A program made the translations under genes and the position numbers. A stretch of 35,813 bases of DNA from Nocardia pseudovaccinii NBRC 100343 (GTDB taxonomy: Bacteria > Actinomycetota > Actinomycetes > Mycobacteriales > Mycobacteriaceae), in the NCBI RefSeq assembly GCF_001613225.1, contig NZ_BDBY01000219.1:1-35813 (forward strand). The letters are read 5' to 3'. The notes below the pieces were generated by a model, which saw only the letters and a list, made by a program, of their open reading frames with translations, made no database searches and was not told the DNA's origin. Below, in pieces: positions 30,004-35,813 of this stretch (the first letter of the stretch is position 1; every line of letters starts with the position of its first letter).

Positions 30004-31014
30004 GTGCGGACAACGGCTGGCAGGCAGGCAGATTCGGGCGAGGAATTACTTCGCCGGATGGCCGCACGCCGCCGCCGCGACAATGCCATTGTGGCCGTCA
30101 TCGCCGTGCTCGCTGTGCTCGGTGGTGGTCGTACGATCCTCGGCTGGTTCGCCGATAAGCCGGTCGCCAAGTCACCGGACACGATGTCTACCGCGATCAT
30201 CGGCCACGCCAGGCTGGCCGAGTCGTTCGCCGAGGAGTTCGTGGTCACCTACCTGAGCGCCTCGTCCGGACAGCAGGAGCGCCTCGGCGAGTACGTCGGT
30301 GGTGGACAACAGATCAATCTGCCCGCGACCGGGCGACAGGTGTCGGATCCGATCGTGGTGTTCACCTCACGCAATCTGAGTACCGACGCATTCGACGTCT
30401 GGTCGGTCACGGTGTCGGTCCGGGTAGCCAAGACCGGTGCCGGAGCCAGCGGCAATCGCGAGTACTACCGAGTCGCGGTATCGGTGGCGGCGGACGGCAG
30501 GCGACGTGCCTTGGCGGTGCCCGCAGCGGTCGAGCCGCCGGGACGCGGTATCGATCTGGTGTTGGGATATCAGAACCCGTGTGGCGCGGAATCGCCACTG
30601 GCGCAGGTGGCCTCCGGATTTCTATCGGCATATCTCACCGGCTCCGGCGATATCGCGCGCTACACCGTACCGAACTCCGGCATCGCCGCGCTGCGGCCCG
30701 CGCCGTTCACCTCGGCGGAGACCACAACGGTCTCATCGGACGACGCCGGCTGTGGTGTCGGCGGATCGAACGCCCGCGTGTTGGTCACGGTCAACCCGAA
30801 GACCGCCAGCGGCGCCGCGCCGACTCTGGCCTATCCCCTGACGATGATCCAGACCGCCGGGCAGTGGCAGGTGGAGTACCTGGATTCGATGCCCGAGCTT
30901 CGCGAACCCATGACGGTCGTCGCCGCCAATGAAGGGTCGGGCGGCGCCCCAACCAGCACAGCGACCTCAGCACCCAGTTCCGCGGTGTCGATCCCACCGG
31001 CGACACAGAACTGA
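30004..31014 (+). CDS. TcpC/VirB8-like type IV secretion protein
   Basis: About 336 aa. A basic cytoplasmic N-terminus (MAARRRRDN) is followed by one membrane helix (NAIVAVIAVLAVLGGGRTIL). A large external region of two NTF2-like halves comes next (first about LAESFAEEFVVTYLSAS..., second about LAQVASGFLSAYLTGSG...) with two Cys in the second half. It ends in a Thr/Ser/Pro-rich tail. This is the layout of TcpC, the VirB8-like scaffold of Gram-positive conjugation machines. The frame is open from TTG 29935. GTG 30004 is my choice because a TACCAT -10 (29991-29996) ends 7 bases before it, giving a leaderless start; GTG 29962 is an alternative. It heads a run of overlapping secretion genes. Confidence 0.7.
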   Translation: MRTTAGRQADSGEELLRRMAARRRRDNAIVAVIAVLAVLGGGRTILGWFADKPVAKSPDTMSTAIIGHARLAESFAEEFVVTYLSASSGQQERLGEYVGGGQQINLPATGRQVSDPIVVFTSRNLSTDAFDVWSVTVSVRVAKTGAGASGNREYYRVAVSVAADGRRRALAVPAAVEPPGRGIDLVLGYQNPCGAESPLAQVASGFLSAYLTGSGDIARYTVPNSGIAALRPAPFTSAETTTVSSDDAGCGVGGSNARVLVTVNPKTASGAAPTLAYPLTMIQTAGQWQVEYLDSMPELREPMTVVAANEGSGGAPTSTATSAPSSAVSIPPATQN

Positions 31015-31030
31015 ACAGAAAGGCATCCTC

Positions 31031-31303
31031 ATGGGTAGTCAAATGAGCATCATCCTCTACAACGGGCTGATCTTCATACGTTGGGCGGGGATGATCGTCA
31101 TCGCCGGTTGCGGCATGGTTCTGCTCATCTCCGAAGGGGTGAAGTCGAAGCTGTCGCCGGGCAAGCTCATCGGCGTCACCCTCTCGGCGTTGATGGCGGG
31201 GATCCTGTTCTGGACGCTGCCCACCCTGCTCAACTACGCGCGCGTCGACTCCAATAGCCGGATCGTCCAAGACCAACCGATCGGCGGGATGTACCGCCAG
31301 TGA
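31031..31303 (+). CDS. Small two-helix membrane protein of the secretion block (TcpD/VirB2-like position)
   Basis: A 90-aa protein with two hydrophobic helices (about residues 8-34 and 47-68) separated by a short basic loop (SEGVKSKLSPGK). AGAAAGG lies 8 bases upstream of ATG 31031. Its position between the TcpC-like and TcpE-like genes is that of TcpD or a VirB2/TrbC-type pilin subunit. There is no obvious pilin processing signal, so the role is inferred from order and topology only. Its TGA overlaps the GTG of the next gene. Confidence 0.65.
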   Translation: MGSQMSIILYNGLIFIRWAGMIVIAGCGMVLLISEGVKSKLSPGKLIGVTLSALMAGILFWTLPTLLNYARVDSNSRIVQDQPIGGMYRQ

Positions 31304-31836
31304 CCCAAGTCGTCAAGGTGTTCACGCCGATCAAACGGGTCCCCACCATGATCGGCAAGGCCCAGAACGGGCAGAAACTCCCGTTCGGGCCATACACCTT
31401 GCCGCAGTTGGTCGGCGGCGGCGTGCTGCTGGTGATCACCTCGGTGCTCGCCATGACGCTGCCCGTCAATCCCGCCATAACTTTCGTGGTGGGTGCGGTC
31501 CTCGCCGTCGTCACCGTCTTCGCATTGGGGTTGGTGCCTTATACGGGCGTGCGGTTGACATCCCGGATGCTGTGGATCGGTCGGCTGATCGTCGTTCGCA
31601 GGCCGGTTTCCGCGTCGGGCATGCCGGTTGGCGAGGAGTCCGGGCGGCACACGCTGTTCGTAGAGGAGAGCGTGGTGATCCTCCTGCCCGACCGGAGGGT
31701 CCTCGCGGTCGATGACCGCGCGGCGGTAGCGGTATTGGCGAGTGAGCGTCCGCTCAACATTCTCGAAAAATGGAGCAAGACGTTGCCGCAGGTGACTGAG
31801 AACGGCGATGGCGCGTTACCCGGAGGGCGGAACTGA
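31300..31836 (+). CDS. TcpE/VirB3-like membrane protein
   Basis: 178 aa, starting at GTG 31300 within the stop of the preceding gene (GTGA overlap). Two close membrane helices (about residues 35-53 and 57-78) form a hairpin, as in VirB3, PrgI and TcpE proteins, followed by a soluble C-terminal half. The family partner is the VirB4 ATPase, whose gene follows with overlapping codons (TGATG at 31834-31838). The tight coupling and gene order are the main evidence; sequence similarity to a named family is not strong by eye. Confidence 0.65.
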   Translation: MTQVVKVFTPIKRVPTMIGKAQNGQKLPFGPYTLPQLVGGGVLLVITSVLAMTLPVNPAITFVVGAVLAVVTVFALGLVPYTGVRLTSRMLWIGRLIVVRRPVSASGMPVGEESGRHTLFVEESVVILLPDRRVLAVDDRAAVAVLASERPLNILEKWSKTLPQVTENGDGALPGGRN

Positions 31837-34364
31837 TGGCATTCGAACGAGACCTGCAGCCCACGGCCGCCATTCGCGGGCATCTGCAATTCACGCACGG
31901 TGGTCTGGTTACCGCCAACTACTTCATCAGTCCGTTGGGCTACGGGTTGCGTAAGGCCAGTGACAAGTTCGATGTCAAGGCGGCACATCATTCGCTGATC
32001 AACAATCTGCCGAACGGTTCACTGCTGCTCGGTATTCAGGCTCGTCTCAATACCCTCGACGTGCTGAGCAAAATGGTCGAGGGCGTGGATTTGGACGAGT
32101 GCGAGGATTACGCCACCGAGGTGGTTTCCTCCTTCGAGCGGGTGCGTGCGATTCTGCCGCAGACCCGGATATTTCTGCTGTCGATCCCGGTCGGAGCCAG
32201 CAATTCGGGTATTTCGGCCTTGTCCCGGATGTGGCGTGGCACCACCACGACCATCGACGCCGCCGCGCTGTCTCGTGCCGACCTGGATGCATACGATGAC
32301 AAGGCCAACGAGGTCCTCTCGCGCATCGGCGGCGATTTCGATCCGATTCCGGTTCCCGCCGCGCTGTTCCAATGGTTGTGGGAGCACTATCTGAGCCGCG
32401 GCGCGGTGGGCGATCCGGTCGCCCCGACTCGGGCCGGCGTGCTGGACGACGCGACATCGGCTGTCTTCGGCTCGGCCGCCCTCGATGAAGGGGCGCAGGC
32501 CGACAGCAATCGACGCATCCGCCCCTCCTTCGTGCCGGTGATCAAGGTGGTACAGCCGGATCTGGTTTTCCAACCCTCCTACCAGGCGGTGCTTACTCCG
32601 CGCTCATTCCCGTACGCGGGCATGTCCTTTCCCGGCGGCAGCGAATTTCTCAGTGTGCTCGATGGAATGCAGGACGTCACGGTCGACTGGGGCATGCGGA
32701 TATCGACGAAGCCCGCGGAGCAGGTGCTCAAGAATAATGAGCTGAGTCTGCGGCGGCTCGGTGAACAGATGGATCAGCGGGATCAAGAGGTTTCCTTCGC
32801 GCAGAACACCTTGATGTCGAAGGCGCAGATGTTAGGCGAGTACAACCAGCACTTCGAGGTCAACAGCGGTGAATCCGAAGTCTCCTTCACCACCGTGATC
32901 GCGATCGGCTCGGCATCGCGCGATGCGACCATCGATGCGGTCAATATGCTCAAACGTCGGTACCGGCGCTTCAATGTCGAGATGACCGCGCCGGTCGGCG
33001 CGCAGGTGGACCTGTGGTCGATGCTCATCCCGGGCAGTCCGGCGCGGCGGGCCTATGACGATTTCGCGCATATCGTGCCCTCCGATATGTGGGCGGGCTT
33101 CGTACCGTTCACCACCAGCCAGATCGGCGATGACAGTGGACCGGTGATCGGGGTCAATCTGTTGTCCGGAAATTTCGAGCCGATCCATTTCGGGATCATG
33201 GAGGCGGCGCTGCACGACCTGTCCGCCTCGTTCGCGGTCACCGGCGAGCTCGGATCCGGCAAGTCGTATTTCTTGAAGCTCATGGCCGTGCTGGTCCACG
33301 ATATGGGCGGGCAATTCCTGGCCATCGATCGCAGTCAGGTCGGCGAATGGGAGCATTTCGCGTCCTCGATCGACAATGCGGTCATCATCGATCTGGCCAA
33401 TCCGACGGTGTCCTTGGACCCGTTGCGTCTGTTCGATCCACGGATCGCGGGGGAGCGGGCGCTGGATTCGATTCTGCCGCTGCTGGATCTGTCGCCGACA
33501 TCCGGCGCCGGCGCGGCCGCGAGCAATCTGCTCTCGCCGAGAGGTATTGCCGAGCACGGCATTCGGAGTCTGCTGGACTTCCTGCAAGTCGTCCGGCGGC
33601 TGCGGGACACACCCGGGGTGGGCGAGGACTACGCTGATCTGGCGGCGCGGCTCGGGACGGTGGTCGACCGGGTTCCGGTGTTGTTCGATCCGAAGCTGCG
33701 ACCACTGCGGCTCGATGCCGCGGCGACGGTGGTCCGTAGCCACAATCTCGCCTTGCCGACCGCGGAGGAACTCACCACCCCGCACCTGTACAACCGGTTG
33801 CCGCTGACCAAGCGTCTCGGTACCGCGCTGTACGAGCTGGTCGGCGTCGCCGCCCGGGAAGCGTTCCTCACCGACAACGGCAGATTCGGTCTGCTGGTCG
33901 GCGACGAGGCGCACCATTTCACCCAGACCCAGGTCGGCTCGGCGGTGACCTCCGACTTCAGTCGTGACGGTCGAAAGCATTTGGCCGCAATCGGATTGGC
34001 ATCCCATGATCCGGCGACGGACTTCCAAGGCGCGGCGCACAACCTGATTCCCAACCGGTTCGTCTTCCGGCAGCGCGATGAAACGCTGGCCCGCAACAGT
34101 CTGGAATGGCTCGGCGTCGATCTGGAGGAGGCGCCGTTCCTGCTGCAGATCCTGCGCGAAGAGACCTCGCCCCCGGTCGGCCAAGGTCGGCAGGTGCCGG
34201 AGGAACGGCGCGGCGAGATGTTCATGCGGGACGCGCTCAACCGCATCGGCCGTGGCAAGGTGCTCGGTCCGGCGCGCGCCGATCGCGCCGAGGCGATCAG
34301 CAGTACGCCCTCGGGGAAGGGCGCCACTCGCTCCGCATTGCCGCAACGTCAGGAAATCGCATGA
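31836..34364 (+). CDS. VirB4/TcpF-like conjugation ATPase
   Basis: An 842-aa ATPase. The N-terminal half is a VirB4-type membrane-interaction domain. The C-terminal half is a RecA/HerA-like motor with Walker A GELGSGKS (residues 470-477), a following FLAIDRSQVGEW segment, and Walker B LLVGDEAHHF (Asp690-Glu691). These proteins power substrate or pilin movement through type IV secretion channels. The start ATG 31836 overlaps the stop of the previous gene and has GGAGG 9 bases upstream. The TGA overlaps the ATG of the VirB6-like gene (ATGA at 34361-34364), so translation is coupled. This is the strongest marker that the block is a conjugation or secretion system and not generic membrane genes. 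Confidence 0.88.
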   Translation: MAFERDLQPTAAIRGHLQFTHGGLVTANYFISPLGYGLRKASDKFDVKAAHHSLINNLPNGSLLLGIQARLNTLDVLSKMVEGVDLDECEDYATEVVSSFERVRAILPQTRIFLLSIPVGASNSGISALSRMWRGTTTTIDAAALSRADLDAYDDKANEVLSRIGGDFDPIPVPAALFQWLWEHYLSRGAVGDPVAPTRAGVLDDATSAVFGSAALDEGAQADSNRRIRPSFVPVIKVVQPDLVFQPSYQAVLTPRSFPYAGMSFPGGSEFLSVLDGMQDVTVDWGMRISTKPAEQVLKNNELSLRRLGEQMDQRDQEVSFAQNTLMSKAQMLGEYNQHFEVNSGESEVSFTTVIAIGSASRDATIDAVNMLKRRYRRFNVEMTAPVGAQVDLWSMLIPGSPARRAYDDFAHIVPSDMWAGFVPFTTSQIGDDSGPVIGVNLLSGNFEPIHFGIMEAALHDLSASFAVTGELGSGKSYFLKLMAVLVHDMGGQFLAIDRSQVGEWEHFASSIDNAVIIDLANPTVSLDPLRLFDPRIAGERALDSILPLLDLSPTSGAGAAASNLLSPRGIAEHGIRSLLDFLQVVRRLRDTPGVGEDYADLAARLGTVVDRVPVLFDPKLRPLRLDAAATVVRSHNLALPTAEELTTPHLYNRLPLTKRLGTALYELVGVAAREAFLTDNGRFGLLVGDEAHHFTQTQVGSAVTSDFSRDGRKHLAAIGLASHDPATDFQGAAHNLIPNRFVFRQRDETLARNSLEWLGVDLEEAPFLLQILREETSPPVGQGRQVPEERRGEMFMRDALNRIGRGKVLGPARADRAEAISSTPSGKGATRSALPQRQEIA

Positions 34365-35813
34365 GACTCCCGTCCACCGTGCCCACCTGGTCGCGCGCGT
34401 GGCATGGGTCCGATCTGCGGAGCGAGCTGGAGTCCTGGGATCCTGTCCACTGGCAGCCGAGGGTGCTCGCGCATCGATGTTGGCTGTGGATCACGGCGAC
34501 TCGACGCCGACGCTGGATCTTCTGGGGGCTCGTCGCTTTCTTCGTGCTCGTCGTGCTGCCGGTCGCGCTCGGTGCGGTGGCGGGCGCGCAAACCGACACC
34601 GATACCGCGCAGTCCGGCGGTAACAGCGCGCTCGGCTTCACGAATATGCGGGATTCGTATGGTGTCCCGGTGTCGCGATATACGTATATTACGAGCGACG
34701 GAAGCATATTCCATCCGATAACGACCGTGATGGCGTCGGTCCTCGGTCTTATGTGCGCGTTATTCCTTATTGTTGTGGTCCTGCCGATCTGGGGGTACGA
34801 CTCCGCGGTCGGCCTGGGTTGGCTCGATTGGCTCCGCGCGCCATTGTCCGGGGCTGCCGAAGGCGTCACCGCTCAGATCGCGACGACGGCGATGTTCTTC
34901 TTCTTCGTCACGCTGGGCGCATTCTTCGTCGCTTATTTCGTGGCTCGTGGTTTTTTCGCCAAGGCTTCGTTCCAGATCATGACCCTGCTGGTGCTGGCGA
35001 GCTTGAGTGCGCTGTTCCTCAGAGATCCGCTCGACGAGGTATTGTCCCCGCACGGCATGCTGGCTCAGGGCCGCGACGTCGGGCTTTCGGTGGCGGCTGG
35101 TGTGAACGGTGACAGCAGCCCGAATCCTGCGGCGCTGGCACAGACCATGCAGCAGAACATGGTCGACAATTTCGTGCGGCACCCGCTACAGGTGTGGAAC
35201 TTCGGCCACGTCGTCGACGATCGGCCGGGTTGTGCCGCTGCGTGGTCGTCCGGCATGTCGGCCGGAAGCGACAGCCAGGTCAAGAAGGGTTTGAAGTCAT
35301 GCGGTGATTCCGCCGCTGCCTCGGCCGCGGACAATCCGAGCATGGGACAGATCGGCGCCGGTCTGCTGGTGCTGGTATTGATGTTGCTCGGGATCGTACC
35401 CTTCTTCGGATATATGTCCATCAGGATTGTCTGGTCCGGGCTCGATTCGATCTATTGGGCATTTATGGGCCTCTTCGGCTTCGCCGCGGGTGGCTATGTG
35501 TACGGTCCTACGCAGACGTTCACGATCCGCAGTATTGTGCACGGTTTCTTTTCGTTCTTCCGGATGGCCGCTGAAATCGCTTTTGTCGCGGTCATAGCAT
35601 TGATCGAGAACGAGATGCTGAAACAGGCGAAAGGCCGGGAAATCGCGGTTTTGTTCTTCACCGCGGTGGTGATGATCGTCGCCTTCCTACAGGCCAGGCG
35701 TTTCACCGGCAACCTCGACCGTGGGAATGAATGGATTGCAAACCGCTTCGCGCTCGCGGTCCAGAACGGTGGAAGTCGCGCGGGCGCAGGTTCCGGCGGC
35801 GGTGGTGCGATGG
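34361..35813 (+). CDS. VirB6/TcpH-like polytopic membrane protein (truncated by window edge)
   Basis: At least 484 codons, open to the end of the window. It begins MRLPSTVPTWSRAWHGSD. It has a first helix near residue 52-75 (WGLVAFFVLVVLPVALGAV), an external loop with NMRDSYGVPVSRYTY, and several further helices. A second loop contains HPLQVWNFGHVVDD flanked by two Cys. FGFAAGGYVYGP and a Gly/Ser-rich stretch come just before the edge, where the long C-terminal domain would begin. It is a clear paralogue of the minus-strand protein at 23438-25786 across this whole membrane part. In VirB6/TrbL/TcpH proteins such regions form the inner-membrane channel. Coupling to the ATPase gene by a 4-bp overlap supports a role in the same machine. 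Confidence 0.78.
   Translation, partial: MRLPSTVPTWSRAWHGSDLRSELESWDPVHWQPRVLAHRCWLWITATRRRRWIFWGLVAFFVLVVLPVALGAVAGAQTDTDTAQSGGNSALGFTNMRDSYGVPVSRYTYITSDGSIFHPITTVMASVLGLMCALFLIVVVLPIWGYDSAVGLGWLDWLRAPLSGAAEGVTAQIATTAMFFFFVTLGAFFVAYFVARGFFAKASFQIMTLLVLASLSALFLRDPLDEVLSPHGMLAQGRDVGLSVAAGVNGDSSPNPAALAQTMQQNMVDNFVRHPLQVWNFGHVVDDRPGCAAAWSSGMSAGSDSQVKKGLKSCGDSAAASAADNPSMGQIGAGLLVLVLMLLGIVPFFGYMSIRIVWSGLDSIYWAFMGLFGFAAGGYVYGPTQTFTIRSIVHGFFSFFRMAAEIAFVAVIALIENEMLKQAKGREIAVLFFTAVVMIVAFLQARRFTGNLDRGNEWIANRFALAVQNGGSRAGAGSGGGGAM

Overview
The window looks like chromosome (or a large integrated element) of a high-GC mycolate actinomycete, most likely Nocardia or a close relative. The basis is strong G/C third-position bias, a WhiB-type Fe-S protein, a wax-ester-synthase/DGAT-type acyltransferase, an Rv3651-like PAS-fold protein, a TetR-controlled P450, and a Tcp-type conjugation gene block. 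Genus assignment is inference; no rRNA or tRNA gene is visible.

Layout. (1) 1-2045: housekeeping-like genes: the N-terminal part of a MetE/UROD-fold protein (minus strand, runs off the left edge), a 56-aa two-helix membrane protein and a PIG-L deacetylase. (2) 2423/2444-18975: a biosynthetic cluster dominated by one 14-kb NRPS gene of order A-T-E / C-A-T / C-A-T / C-A-T / R. It is followed after 10 bp by an aldo/keto reductase and then, after a strong hairpin, by a WS/DGAT-like acyltransferase with an altered HHxxxDG motif. The first module has no condensation domain and the last domain is a reductase. The predicted primary product is therefore a tetrapeptide with a D-configured first residue, a free N-terminal amine and a C-terminal aldehyde, which could cyclise to an imine or be reduced to an alcohol and perhaps esterified. 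(3) 19261-23014: a P450 and a TetR regulator (minus strand) and a divergent acyl-CoA/acyl-AMP ligase, with two different perfect palindromic operators and a long hairpin in the ligase leader. (4) 23438-28372: a large VirB6/TcpH-like membrane protein (minus), a MerR regulator (minus), a divergent WhiB-like protein and a ROK-type protein with an eroded ATP-binding signature. (5) 28756-35813: an Rv3651-like PAS protein and then a tightly packed block in the order TcpC, TcpD-like, TcpE-like, VirB4/TcpF ATPase, VirB6/TcpH, matching the conserved order of Gram-positive type IV secretion/conjugation loci. The last gene runs off the right edge and is a clear paralogue of the isolated minus-strand gene of region 4.

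The most unusual points are the NRPS assembly line with its predicted reductive release and tailoring set, the alternating adenylation-domain types (A1 resembles A3, A2 resembles A4), the duplicated VirB6-like genes around a regulatory island, and several well-formed operators and probable leaderless starts.
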